Assembly: GCA_036504975.1 (NCBI GenBank) | Contig: DASXUF010000105.1 | Location: 1 to 64,000 of the forward strand | Direction: 5' to 3' | From: Candidatus Binatia bacterium | Lineage (GTDB): Bacteria; Desulfobacterota; Binatia; UBA9968 | Length of the DNA stretch: 64,000 bases | Part shown: positions 8,029 through 15,979 of the stretch, one piece after another | Numbering within the stretch: the first letter of the stretch is position 1 | Layout of the letters: every line of letters starts with the position of its first letter | Notes under the pieces: generated by a model | What the model saw: only the letters and a program-made list of their open reading frames with translations | Database searches by the model: none | Told to the model about the DNA's origin: nothing | Program-made: the position numbers and the translations under genes

Positions 8029-8874
8029 TTACCCCCTCTTGACCCCGCTGGCAAACTGTTGAAAACCAACCACTTGCGTGGGGTCGATCGCCTGCCCGTT
8101 TTTATGCACCTCGAAGTGGAGATGCGGCGCCGTCGACCGCCCGGTCGAACCCACCAGGGCGATTTCCTGTCCCGCGGCGACGTCATCGCCGGGATTGACC
8201 AGATTGGCGGCGGTATGGGCATAGCGGGTCGTTATCCCATCTCCATGATCGAGCGTCACGAGATTGCCGTAACCGTCGGCCCAGCCGCTGAAGACAACCT
8301 TTCCGGCCGCCGCCGCCTTGATCGGGCTGCCGAGCGGAGCGGCGATGTCGAGTCCTTTGTGAAATTTGCTCTCGCCGGTAAAAGGATCGGCGCGGAATCC
8401 GAATCCTGAAGACACTACGCCGGTTGCCGGAGGATCGAAATCGTGGCTGTGATGATCTTCGGCAATACCGCCGCCGTGCGTTTTCAACGCGCTATGCTCA
8501 AGCGACCGCGCCGCGTTCGAGTCCAGGGCTTTGGTCGCGCCGGATTCCATCGCCTTGCCGGCGCTCCGGTCAAGCGCCTTTTCGATCATCTTGCGTAGCC
8601 CCATCCCTTCCCTTCCGGCGATCGCCCGCGACACTTCGGTGTCCGCAAGCGTCATATACACGTCGCTCTGGAGTGAGTCGCTTTCGAAGAGACCGCCTTT
8701 GGGGATAGAAGCCCGCATCGCTTTAAGAACCTCGAGGAAAAGCAGCGAGACGAATTCTTGCGCCGCCTTCTGCTTCTCCTTTGGAGTAGCGTTGCCGGTC
8801 TGAGCCGCGCCCAGCGCCTGCGCCCTTTCGGCGATCAGGTTCTCGACGTTGAATTTATCGACCGGGTTGATCAT
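8029..8874 (-). CDS. flgJ: FlgJ rod-scaffold domain fused to an M23 (LytM) endopeptidase
   Basis: 281 residues. Residues 30-100 are the FlgJ rod-cap domain (AAQEFVSLLFLEVLKAMR, then SDVYMTLADTEVSRAIAG). Residues 100-145 are a low-complexity Ala/Ser linker. Residues 150-275 are an M23 peptidase with zinc ligands H172 and D176 (FHKGLDIA), H220 and the HLHFEV motif at 251-256. In Salmonella the second domain is a glucosaminidase that cuts glycan strands; here a peptide cross-link hydrolase takes its place. There is no Sec signal, consistent with export through the flagellar apparatus. It sits just after flgI. Confidence 0.9.
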   Translation of the reverse strand: MINPVDKFNVENLIAERAQALGAAQTGNATPKEKQKAAQEFVSLLFLEVLKAMRASIPKGGLFESDSLQSDVYMTLADTEVSRAIAGREGMGLRKMIEKALDRSAGKAMESGATKALDSNAARSLEHSALKTHGGGIAEDHHSHDFDPPATGVVSSGFGFRADPFTGESKFHKGLDIAAPLGSPIKAAAAGKVVFSGWADGYGNLVTLDHGDGITTRYAHTAANLVNPGDDVAAGQEIALVGSTGRSTAPHLHFEVHKNGQAIDPTQVVGFQQFASGVKRG

Positions 8875-8880
8875 CTTGCC

Positions 8881-8945
8881 ATTTTCGATTTTAGATTTTG
8901 GATTTTCGATTTAATTGAAAATTCAACACTCAAAATTCAAAATTT
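8881..8945. repeat. ATTTTNG and AAAATTC heptad arrays between flgI and flgJ
   Basis: ATTTTCG, ATTTTAG, ATTTTGG and ATTTTCG in tandem, followed by AAAATTC-type units. They fill the flgI-flgJ gap. Confidence 0.75.
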
Positions 8946-8947
8946 TC

Positions 8948-10078
8948 TTACATTATGACTAACTCCGCCTGCAGCGCTCCCGACTGTCTCAGCGCTTCGA
9001 ATACGGCGAGCAGATCTCTCGGCGTTACGCCGAGCGCGTTGAGCGCGAGCACGACCTCGCTGAGATCGACGCCGGTGCCGGGAAGCTCCATCAATTGGCG
9101 TTTTTCCGGCTCAACGACGCCGATTTTTGTGTCGGGCACCACAACCGTCTGCCCCCTGCCGAACGGCGCCGGCTGAGACACCCGCTGGTCCTCTTTGACG
9201 GTGATGTGCAAGCCGGCATGAGCCACCGCCACGGGGGCGATGCGCACCTTTTTCCCGATGATGACCGTGCCGGTGCGCTCGTTGATCACGACGCGGGCCG
9301 GATTGTCCGGCGAGACCTCCAGCGATTCGATCGCAGAGATGAAGCCGATCGGGTTGGCCTGAAATTCAGGCGGAACTTTTACCAGGACGACTCCCGGTGA
9401 GACCGGCTGGGCGGAGAATTTCAAGTCCGCCCCGTTGATGGCGTCGGTGATGCGCTGCGCCGTTGTGAAGTCCGGTTTGTTGACGTTGATTTTGACCTCG
9501 CCTTCGAGCGTGAGAATTTCGGACGGGATCGCGCGCTCGAGCAGCATGCCTGCGGTCACGCGTCCGGTTGTCTGGTGGTTTTTGCTGAGGCGCGCGCCGA
9601 TTCCGAGCGCGGTGTAGCCGCCGCCGAGAGTGACCGGCCCTTGCGCGACGCCGTAGACGCGGCCGTCGGGCCCCTTGAGCGGCGTGAGCAGCAACATGCC
9701 GCCGGAAAGACTCTGGGCGTCGCCGATGGATGAGACCAAGGCGTCCAGGCGATTTCCCGGCTGGGCGTACGGCGGAACTTCGGCCGTGATCATGACCGCC
9801 GCTACGTTCTTCACGCGCACGGCGGCGGGATCGACGCGGACCTGGTAAGCCTGCAAGAGGTTCGTCAGCGTCTGGACGGTGAATTCGGTGTTCTGCCGGT
9901 CGCCGCTGCCGTCGAGCCCCACGACCAGACCGTAGCCGATGAGTTGATTGGTGCGCACCCCCTCGACCTGCGCGAGGTCCTTTATACGCGACGCTTCGGC
10001 GGAAGCGCACAGCAGCACAGAAAATTGCAAGATGAAAATTGCAAATTTGAGATTTGAGATTTGAGATTTGAGATTCAT
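8948..10078 (-). CDS. flgI: flagellar P-ring protein FlgI
   Basis: 376 residues, normal length. The mature protein begins after a Sec signal (ILQFSVLLCASAEA, cleavage near residue 29) with SRIKDLAQVEGVR and continues QLIGYGLVVGLDGSGD, both FlgI signatures. It forms the periplasmic ring around the rod in the peptidoglycan layer. The first ten codons after ATG are four perfect AATCTCA heptads, so the positively charged start of the signal peptide (NLKSQISNLK) is repeat-derived. The gene starts 1 base after the flgH stop. Confidence 0.95.
   Translation of the reverse strand: MNLKSQISNLKFAIFILQFSVLLCASAEASRIKDLAQVEGVRTNQLIGYGLVVGLDGSGDRQNTEFTVQTLTNLLQAYQVRVDPAAVRVKNVAAVMITAEVPPYAQPGNRLDALVSSIGDAQSLSGGMLLLTPLKGPDGRVYGVAQGPVTLGGGYTALGIGARLSKNHQTTGRVTAGMLLERAIPSEILTLEGEVKINVNKPDFTTAQRITDAINGADLKFSAQPVSPGVVLVKVPPEFQANPIGFISAIESLEVSPDNPARVVINERTGTVIIGKKVRIAPVAVAHAGLHITVKEDQRVSQPAPFGRGQTVVVPDTKIGVVEPEKRQLMELPGTGVDLSEVVLALNALGVTPRDLLAVFEALRQSGALQAELVIM
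10048..10075 (-). repeat. flgI: four perfect AATCTCA heptads inside the flgI signal sequence
   Basis: Four identical 7-mers directly abut the flgI start codon and encode residues 2-10. A degenerate continuation (AATTTGC, AATTTTC) runs to about 10018. Confidence 0.85.
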
Positions 10079-10079
10079 G

Positions 10080-10817
10080 TTAGAACGGCCATATCCAGTC
10101 GAAAATCCACGTCCCCCAACCCGACCTCTGCTTGTCGGCGACGACGCCGGCGCCGCTGAGCGTGATATGGGCGTCCGCGATCTGGGTGGACAACACGGAG
10201 TTGTCGCGCGCGATATCTTCCTGGCGCACGATGCCGGTTAAGGTGATGTGCTGCTGTTCGTTGTTGACGCCCACGGTGCGCATCCCTTTGATGACGAGGT
10301 TGCCGTTGGGCAGTACCTGAGTCACGACCGTCGTGATATTCGCCGTGACTTTTCCCTCTCTCGTCGTGCTGCCTTTGCCGAGATGCGAGTTCTCGGCGCT
10401 CGCTTCCGCGAAGTTCTGCGACATCGGCACACCGAAAAGCTTTTTCGCGGTAAAAAAATTGTCGATCCTGCCGTTGATCGAAGACTTGCGCGAAAGATCG
10501 GTGTCGGCGGTGTTGCTCGCCTGGGCCGCCTCGACGACTTTGATGGTCAGGATATCGCCGATGCGATTCGCCTTTTTATCGGCGTAGAAAAATACATGAT
10601 CGTCTCTGGGCCAAAGCGAGCCGGTGGAAGCCGGAGTGCGCGTGGTTCGCGAGACCGGAACGTCCCCCAGGCGCTCCGTCTCCAACCGTAATTCCTCGGC
10701 GGACGGCGTGGGAATGAAGCGCCGCTCCAAACTGCACCCCACGAACCAAGGCAAAAGTAAAAAGGAAAAAGTAAAAAATAAATCCCGGAGTTTCCCTATT
10801 GCTATTTTGTTTTGCAT
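10080..10817 (-). CDS. flgH: flagellar L-ring lipoprotein FlgH
   Basis: 245 residues. A lipoprotein signal ends FVGC with the lipidated Cys at 28. LWPRDDHVFFYADKKANRIGDILTIKVVE near 67-95 and GTWIFDWIWPF at the C-terminus are FlgH hallmarks. It makes the outer-membrane ring, so the host is a diderm. The hydrophobic core of the signal (residues 14-23, FFTFSFLLLP) is encoded by four TTTTTAC-type heptads. A second, inverted block of the same heptads lies just upstream of the start and could pair with the first across the ribosome site. Confidence 0.94.
   Translation of the reverse strand: MQNKIAIGKLRDLFFTFSFLLLPWFVGCSLERRFIPTPSAEELRLETERLGDVPVSRTTRTPASTGSLWPRDDHVFFYADKKANRIGDILTIKVVEAAQASNTADTDLSRKSSINGRIDNFFTAKKLFGVPMSQNFAEASAENSHLGKGSTTREGKVTANITTVVTQVLPNGNLVIKGMRTVGVNNEQQHITLTGIVRQEDIARDNSVLSTQIADAHITLSGAGVVADKQRSGWGTWIFDWIWPF
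10750..10777 (-). repeat. flgH: four TTTTTAC-type heptads encoding the FlgH signal-peptide core
   Basis: Minus strand units TTTTTAC, TTTTTCC, TTTTTAC, TTTTGCC, exactly 28 bases, corresponding to residues 14-23 of FlgH. Confidence 0.85.
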
Positions 10818-10824
10818 TTGGGCC

Positions 10825-10856
10825 TTTTCTTACTTTTGCCTTTTTACTTTTTTTAC
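10825..10856 (+). repeat. inverted TTTTTAC heptad block spanning the flgA stop and flgH leader
   Basis: Plus strand units TTTTGCC, TTTTTAC, TTTTTTTAC. It is opposite in orientation to the block inside flgH and supplies the flgA stop codon (10853-10855). Confidence 0.75.
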
Positions 10857-11581
10857 TGGCTTACCTTTACCGTTCTTCCATCAATCACCACGCCCTGAAG
10901 CAGTTTTCCCGAGGCGGGATTTTTAACCCGTATCACGTCGCCCACTTTTCCCGCCTGCAACGCCTCTCCCACGGCCTCGACGCGGAGCCGCTCGGTCTCA
11001 TAGATCAAGAGGACCGGGCCGCCGTGGCGCACCACCTGCGGCGGCTCGGCCAGAGACGAAGTTAAAACTTCATTGGCGTTGGTCGCGCGCGCAACCTGTT
11101 TGCCGATCGCGTCTTCTATTTTGGTCAACGGGCGGGGATTCGACGAGCTGATCTCGCGCCAGTCGAGGCGCACGTCCTCGGAGCCGATCACCTGACGGCG
11201 CGCCAAGGGCCGCGCGCTGACCACGACGTTATCGTGGACCTTGATCTCGGTCCTGACCCAAATCTGGCTCTCCTCCTTGCCATCGACGTCCGCGGCCAGC
11301 AAAACCGTTTGAACGCCGGGCGTGATTCCCTTCGCGGGCTTGGCCACGCGCAAGGCGATCTTCCCGTGACGGACCGGCACCGGCTTGTAGGAAAGCGCGC
11401 GCACCTCGATCTGCTGCGCGTCCCAGACGCCGGTTGTTAAAATATAGCGGTGCAGCGTCTCTTCCACTTGTTGCTGGCTGACGACCTGACCCGCCTTTTC
11501 GTCCGCCGACGCGGTGAGAGACAATAGCAGCCCCATCAATGCGCCTATGATCGCGGCGCTCTTCGCCTCACGGCTCCTCAC
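10853..11581 (-). CDS. flgA: P-ring assembly chaperone FlgA
   Basis: 242 residues with a Sec signal (IIGALMGLLLSLTASA, cleavage near 26) and a C-terminal SAF domain (VVSARPLARRQVIGSEDVRLDW near 122-143, then GKQVARATNANEVLTSSLAEPPQVVRHG). The end (GDVIRVKNPASGKLLQGVVID) is the canonical FlgA ending. It escorts FlgI subunits in the periplasm. The GTG start at 11581 is chosen for the GGGAGG ribosome site upstream. The stop codon comes from repeat DNA shared with the flgH leader. Confidence 0.93.
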   Translation of the reverse strand: MRSREAKSAAIIGALMGLLLSLTASADEKAGQVVSQQQVEETLHRYILTTGVWDAQQIEVRALSYKPVPVRHGKIALRVAKPAKGITPGVQTVLLAADVDGKEESQIWVRTEIKVHDNVVVSARPLARRQVIGSEDVRLDWREISSSNPRPLTKIEDAIGKQVARATNANEVLTSSLAEPPQVVRHGGPVLLIYETERLRVEAVGEALQAGKVGDVIRVKNPASGKLLQGVVIDGRTVKVSQ

Positions 11582-11595
11582 GATGCGCCTCCCTT

Positions 11596-12384
11596 TTAGA
11601 ACCTGACGAGGTTGTTGGCGGTCTGCATCATCTCATCGGCGGTGCGGATCGCCCGGGAATTGATTTCGTAAGCTCTCTGGCCGACGATCAGATTGACCAT
11701 TTCTTCGACGACGTTGACGTTGGACATCTCGACGAATCCCTGGAGCAGCGTGCCGAATCCTTCCCGGCCGGCAGTTCCCAAGATGGGATCGCCCGAGGCC
11801 TGAGTCGGGCGAAAAAGATTCCGGCCGAGACTCTCGAGCCCCGCCGGATTGACAAAGCGCGCCATCTCGATCGTGCCGATCTGTTGCGCCGTCAGCGTGC
11901 CGGGCTGGCCGACCGAAACCGTGCCGTCGACGCCGATCGTGAGCGAGATCGCGTCCTGCGGGATCGTGATCTCCGGCTGCAGCGGAAAACCCTCGCTGGT
12001 GACGAGCTTACCCTGGCTGTCTTTCTTCAAACTCCCGGCCTGGGTGTAGGCGATCTCGCCGCTCGCCTGGAGCACCTGGAAAAAGCCGTCGCCTTCGACC
12101 GCGACGTCCAGGGGATTGCCGGTGTGCTGCAGGTCGCCTTTGATGAAAAGTCTGTACGTCGAGACGGCGCGCGCGCCGTGTCCTACCTGCAGGCCCGACG
12201 GCACCTCGCGTCCCTGCGCCGAGGCGTTGCCGGGCGCTTGCAGCGTTTCATAAACCAGATCCTGGAAATCGAGACGGCTGCGCTTGAAGCCGGCGGTCTG
12301 CACGTTGGCCAGGTTGTTGGCGATGATATCGAGGGTCAACTGCTGGGACTGCATCCCGGTGGCGGCGGTCCATAAAGCTCTCAT
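11596..12384 (-). CDS. flgG: distal rod protein FlgG
   Basis: 262 residues, the standard FlgG length. [15 protein letters not shown] followed by [17 protein letters not shown] is the rod-protein N-terminal signature. [31 protein letters not shown] near the C-terminus is the matching helix. It builds the distal rod through the P and L rings. It starts one base after the flgF stop and is cotranscribed with it. Confidence 0.96.
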   Translation of the reverse strand: MRALWTAATGMQSQQLTLDIIANNLANVQTAGFKRSRLDFQDLVYETLQAPGNASAQGREVPSGLQVGHGARAVSTYRLFIKGDLQHTGNPLDVAVEGDGFFQVLQASGEIAYTQAGSLKKDSQGKLVTSEGFPLQPEITIPQDAISLTIGVDGTVSVGQPGTLTAQQIGTIEMARFVNPAGLESLGRNLFRPTQASGDPILGTAGREGFGTLLQGFVEMSNVNVVEEMVNLIVGQRAYEINSRAIRTADEMMQTANNLVRF

Positions 12385-12385
12385 G

Positions 12386-13117
12386 TTATAACCTCGCTCC
12401 TTCCGACAACATTCTTGCGGTTGCCGAGTCCATCATCTGCAGGACTTTTCCATAGGCCTCGAACTGGCGGTGGATGTTGATCAGACCGACCATGGCATCG
12501 ACGGGATTGACGTTCGCCCGCTCGAGATTGCCCTGGAGAATACGGTAATCCGGGGCCGGCTGAGCCGTTCCGTCGAGCGCCCGATACAGACCTCGGCCTT
12601 CTTTCGCGAGTATGCGCGGATCGCGAAAACGCACGATGCGCAATTTTCCGACTTCGCCCTCTTCGGAGCGCACGATCCCATCCGAGCTTACTTCCATTTT
12701 TTTGCCGCTGATGCGAATGACTTCGCCCTCGCGGCGGTTCCCGCTTTCTCCCAGCACCGGTTCGCCAAACGAGTTCACCAGTATTCCGTCGGGGGCAAGA
12801 GTAAAGTTGCCCTGGCGCGTGTAGCGAAATCCCCGGCCGGTGCGGATGACAAAGAACGCTTCGCCGTCGAGCGCCAGATCGAAGTTATTGCCCGTAGGTT
12901 GCAGTTCCCCCTGTGAGAAATCCGTGCGCTGCTCGGCGACGGCCACCAGGCCGCCGACCCGCTCTTGCTCCGCGGTCAGGCCGAGCAGCTCGCTGAAAGC
13001 CAGCCGCTGGCCCTTGAAGCCCGAGGTGTTCAGGTTGGCAAGATTCTGTGTCGTCACTTCAAGCCGGCGCATCTGCGCGACCGAGCCGGAAACAGCTTTG
13101 TACATCCCCGCGTTCAT
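12386..13117 (-). CDS. flgF: proximal rod protein FlgF
   Basis: 243 residues from the ATG at 13117 ([20 protein letters not shown]). This start aligns with other FlgF proteins; an upstream in-frame start at 13174 would add 19 unrelated residues. [16 protein letters not shown] and the C-terminal [20 protein letters not shown] are the paired rod-protein signatures. It leads the flgF-G-A-H-I-J string. A -24/-12 type element ends 19 bases before the start. GAGG at 13124-13127 is the likely ribosome site. Confidence 0.93.
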   Translation of the reverse strand: MNAGMYKAVSGSVAQMRRLEVTTQNLANLNTSGFKGQRLAFSELLGLTAEQERVGGLVAVAEQRTDFSQGELQPTGNNFDLALDGEAFFVIRTGRGFRYTRQGNFTLAPDGILVNSFGEPVLGESGNRREGEVIRISGKKMEVSSDGIVRSEEGEVGKLRIVRFRDPRILAKEGRGLYRALDGTAQPAPDYRILQGNLERANVNPVDAMVGLINIHRQFEAYGKVLQMMDSATARMLSEGARL

Positions 13118-13135
13118 ACGATGCCTCGCATTTCT

Positions 13136-13150
13136 GCAATTTATGTACCG
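13136..13150 (-). promoter_or_regulatory. possible sigma-54 site upstream of flgF
   Basis: Minus strand CGGTAC-N5-TTGCA: exact -12 half and spacing, but -24 half with mismatches at T and C. The predicted leader is about 7 bases. Weaker than the fliL, pseB and flrB sites. Confidence 0.4.
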
Positions 13151-13244
13151 CGTAGCGTGGCATCGAAGGCCCACGCCAGAGGCGATAAAGAATCGGCCTT
13201 TCTTGAAAGATTTTTACCGGCGGTCATTTTTTCCTACCCGCCGC

Positions 13245-13883
13245 CTAGCGCTGCAAGGCGGCATCTTTTTCCCTGTGGGCGGCACCATTCTCCCCTTTCA
13301 ATATCGCCGCCGGAAACGCGGGCCGCTTTTTCCCCGTAACCGGCGCCGCCGGCTCTTCGAGCTTTTTCTCCCCGCGACGCGGCCCTTGCGGCTTGGACTC
13401 GATCGGCTTGTCGTCGCCCTTGACCGCCTGGCGGAGCTTGTGGACGAGCTGGACCTGTTGGAGCGGCAGGCCGAGCATCTTGGCCACCTGCTCAGCGCCT
13501 TTTCCTTCGGCAAGCAACAGCGCCGCCGAGGAGTATTGGTCGGGCTTGCCGAGATCGGTCTGCGTCAGCAAGTTGTGCAGCCGCTGCTCCGTGTTTTCAG
13601 CTCGGAGGATTACGGCCTCGAGATTTTTCTGCACCATTTCGAGCGAGCGGAAAAAGCTATTGTTGGTCAGCTCGGCGGCGCGCAGCACTTCCTCGAGACG
13701 GGCGAGCCGATCGTCGCGCACGCCGGACTTCCCGGCGAAAAGGCTCTTCGTTCCGACAAAAATCGGCAGGAGCGCCAGATCGTACAAACCGCTGAAGACG
13801 GCGGCAAACACTCGCCTGCCCGCTTGGCTTAAAAGGCAGAGAAGCAATCCTAAAACCGCGATCACGATCCAACTTGGATTCAT
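13245..13883 (-). CDS. membrane-anchored coiled-coil protein, DUF2802/SwrB-like, flagellar accessory
   Basis: 212 residues. One N-terminal membrane helix (WIVIAVLGLLLCLLSQAG, about 5-22) is followed by a coiled-coil region (RLARLEEVLRAAEL, 59-72, and following helices). A small helix-turn motif follows at about 118-152: SSAALLLAEGKGAEQVAKMLGLPLQQVQLVHKL. The tail is charged and disordered. The arrangement matches DUF2802 proteins downstream of fliA in gamma-proteobacteria and SwrB/YlxL near fliA in Bacillus, where SwrB promotes basal-body maturation. The assignment is by architecture and position, not alignment. Confidence 0.6.
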   Translation of the reverse strand: MNPSWIVIAVLGLLLCLLSQAGRRVFAAVFSGLYDLALLPIFVGTKSLFAGKSGVRDDRLARLEEVLRAAELTNNSFFRSLEMVQKNLEAVILRAENTEQRLHNLLTQTDLGKPDQYSSAALLLAEGKGAEQVAKMLGLPLQQVQLVHKLRQAVKGDDKPIESKPQGPRRGEKKLEEPAAPVTGKKRPAFPAAILKGENGAAHREKDAALQR

Positions 13884-13909
13884 ATAGTCACCCCTTTCTT
13901 CCCTTTCAC

Positions 13910-14140
13910 TTAAACTTTGATATCGAGCGAGCGGCCTACCTTTTCATCGGCCGGCTGTTTTTCTTCGGCCTGCCCAGCGTCCTTTGCGGCCTCGATTTCC
14001 TTTTCATCTTTTTCCGCCGCCGCGTCGCGCTTTTTTTCCTCCCGCTCCCTGTCCTTCGTCCGATCTCTCTCCCGATCGACCGCAACGGCGCGGTCGAGCG
14101 ACACGGGAGGCGAGACGATTCTGTTTACCGATTCGGCCAC
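13910..14140 (-). CDS. small highly charged protein between fliA and the DUF2802-like gene
   Basis: 76 residues. The middle is a run of Lys, Glu, Asp and Arg (DRERDRTKDREREEKKR), predicted as a long charged helix or disordered. The end, VGRSLDIKV, resembles the C-terminal xxxLDIKV-type ending of small proteins found beside flagellar genes. No function is assigned. It begins 37 bases after the fliA stop and reads in the same direction, so it is probably cotranscribed. It could be a spurious frame, but the compatible direction and spacing favour a gene. Confidence 0.5.
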   Translation of the reverse strand: MAESVNRIVSPPVSLDRAVAVDRERDRTKDREREEKKRDAAAEKDEKEIEAAKDAGQAEEKQPADEKVGRSLDIKV

Positions 14141-14177
14141 GACGCATCACTCATAGACGCAACGACAAAAACTCCTC

Positions 14178-14984
14178 TCATGCCACCGTCTTCTTTGTCC
14201 GGCCTTTGGCCTCCGGCGCCTCCGCTGGCGTTTTCTTAGTCTTGGCTTGCGCTTTCTTTTCGCCGAACATTTCTTTCAATCGTCCGACCGCCTGGCCGTA
14301 AATTTGGCAGACGCGGCCCTCGGTGAGCCCCATGATCTCGCCGATTTCCCTGAGCGTGAGCTCTTCGTGATAATACAACGTCACGACGAGCCGCTCGCGC
14401 TCGGGCAATTGATCCACGGCCGAAGTCAGCTTCTCGATCAGGTCCTTGTCTTCGACGAACGTGAGCGGGTCGCGAAATGGATAATTGGCAAATTCCTCCT
14501 GCGCCTTTTCCCACTGTCCCTCGGACGTAATCGAAAGATCCTCGAGGCTCAAAAGCGTCGCCTCGCTCACCTTCTGCTCGACCCGGTAATATTCCTCCAG
14601 CGGGATGTTGAGCTCCCCTGCCATTTCTTCGACCGTCGGCGCGCGCGACAGTTGGCCCGCGAGCCGGCCGCGGGCGGCTTCCACCTTGCGCCCCCAGGAG
14701 CGCACCGAGCGGCTCGCCCAGTCGAGCGAGCGGAGACACTGCATCACTTCCCCCTCGATGCGGTAGCGGGCGTACACTTCGAAGGCGACGCCGCGCGTGG
14801 GATCGAAGCGGCCCAACGCCTCTAAAAGCCCGACGATGCCGGAATGAATCAACGACGTGAGGTCGACGCCGGGCGGCAGGCGCCGGTGGATTTTCTCCGC
14901 CACCATGCGGACGAGCGGGAGATAGGTTTCCACCATCTCGTCCCACGACTTCTGATCGGGAAGCGTTTTGGCTTCGGCTTTCAA
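14178..14984 (-). CDS. fliA: flagellar sigma factor FliA (sigma-28)
   Basis: 268 residues. Region 2 (YLPLVRMVAEKIHRRLPPGVDL, then HSGIVGLLEALGRFDPTRG) and region 4 (LPERERLVVTLYYHEELTLREIGEIMGLTEGRVCQ) are clear. The Lys/Ala-rich tail after about 240 is an extension. The TTG start at 14984 overlaps the flhG stop (TTGA) and has an AAGGAGAG ribosome site. FliA should read the TAAA-N15-GCCGAT promoters found upstream of flgM, cheZ, motA, the HDOD-receiver gene and the 172-residue unknown gene. Confidence 0.95.
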   Translation of the reverse strand: MKAEAKTLPDQKSWDEMVETYLPLVRMVAEKIHRRLPPGVDLTSLIHSGIVGLLEALGRFDPTRGVAFEVYARYRIEGEVMQCLRSLDWASRSVRSWGRKVEAARGRLAGQLSRAPTVEEMAGELNIPLEEYYRVEQKVSEATLLSLEDLSITSEGQWEKAQEEFANYPFRDPLTFVEDKDLIEKLTSAVDQLPERERLVVTLYYHEELTLREIGEIMGLTEGRVCQIYGQAVGRLKEMFGEKKAQAKTKKTPAEAPEAKGRTKKTVA

Positions 14985-15979
14985 CTCGTCTCTCTCCTTG
15001 GCCCGAGAACGCGGCGGAAAAAGAACTGCATGTTGCCCTTGACCCGGCTCTCGTTCGCCGCTTGCTGAAGCAGCCGGGACGCGATCGTCGCAAACGCTTG
15101 CGCCGACGGCGAAGTCGCGGAATTCGAGCTCACGATTTGACCGTTCGACGCCGCGCGGCGAAGCTCCTGATCCCAGGGGACCCAGCCGAGAAAATCGAGC
15201 GAGATGTTGAGAAAGCGGAGCGCCGTGCGCGAGAGCGTGTCGTAGAGGCGCCGTGCGCCGAGCTCGCCTTCTACGGTATTGGCCAGGACCCAGAACCGTT
15301 TTTCGTGGTGCTTGGAGGCTAGAACTTTGAGCAGAGCGTACGCGTCCGTCATCGACGACGGGTCGGGGGTCACCACGACGATGATCTCCTGCGCCGCGGT
15401 GGTAAAGTACGTGACGGTATCGGAAATGCCGCTGCCGGTATCGACCAACACGACGTCGATGTCGTGCGTGAGCGCGTCGAGCTCGGTGATGAAGGCGATC
15501 TTCTGCGCGTCGGTGAGCGCGGTGACTTCTTGAATGCCGCTGCCGCCCGGCAGGAGCGAAACTCCCAGCGGCGTCGAGACGATGATCTCCGCGAGGCTCA
15601 TATGGCCGGCAAAAAAGTCCGCCAGAGTGTAGCGCGGCTTGACGCCGAGAAAGAGATCCAGATTGGCGAGCCCGAGGTCCGCGTCCATCAGCAAGACTTT
15701 CTTTTGCCGGCGCGCGAGCGCCGCGGCCAGATTAGCCACGGTATTGGTCTTGCCGACGCCGCCCTTGCCGCTGGTCACGGCGAAGACCCGTGCCGTGGGC
15801 AGCATCGCCAAGCGGCCGTCCAACTCAGTCGCGGTCACGCCCAAGAAAGGGTTCCGCCGCGGAAAAACGGCCGTCGATCCTTCGATGGACTCAGGACTTC
15901 GATTCGTGAGCGCCTCGGCCGAAGGATCGACCCTGAGCCGGGTCGAACGGGTCGATAAGGAATCCGTTACATCAATCAT
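14981..15979 (-). CDS. flhG: MinD-like ATPase FlhG (FleN), flagellar number control
   Basis: 332 residues. The deviant Walker A KGGVGKT at 72-78, the DADLGLANLDLFLG motif near 98-111 and VVVTPDPSSMTDAYALLK are MinD/FlhG features. It antagonises FlhF and the sigma-54 activator to limit flagella number. Residues 7-35 are encoded by a CCTTCGAC-type palindromic repeat (15876-15962) and lie before the usual N-terminus. The stretch usually carrying the DQAxxLR activator motif is therefore altered; I do not see a DQA motif. The gene overlaps flhF by 8 bases and fliA by 4. Confidence 0.92.
   Translation of the reverse strand: MIDVTDSLSTRSTRLRVDPSAEALTNRSPESIEGSTAVFPRRNPFLGVTATELDGRLAMLPTARVFAVTSGKGGVGKTNTVANLAAALARRQKKVLLMDADLGLANLDLFLGVKPRYTLADFFAGHMSLAEIIVSTPLGVSLLPGGSGIQEVTALTDAQKIAFITELDALTHDIDVVLVDTGSGISDTVTYFTTAAQEIIVVVTPDPSSMTDAYALLKVLASKHHEKRFWVLANTVEGELGARRLYDTLSRTALRFLNISLDFLGWVPWDQELRRAASNGQIVSSNSATSPSAQAFATIASRLLQQAANESRVKGNMQFFFRRVLGPRRETS
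15876..15962. repeat. flhG: CCTTCGAC-type palindromic repeat inside the flhG 5' end, copy 2
   Basis: Perfect 9-base arms GATCCTTCG (15876-15884) and CGAAGGATC (15920-15928), followed by CCCTGAGCCGGGTCGAACGG. It is in frame and encodes about 29 residues of FlhG. Confidence 0.8.

Noticed and set aside
8881..8945. Heptad arrays as a CRISPR array
   Set aside because: Units are 7 bases and contiguous, with no spacers and no cas genes.
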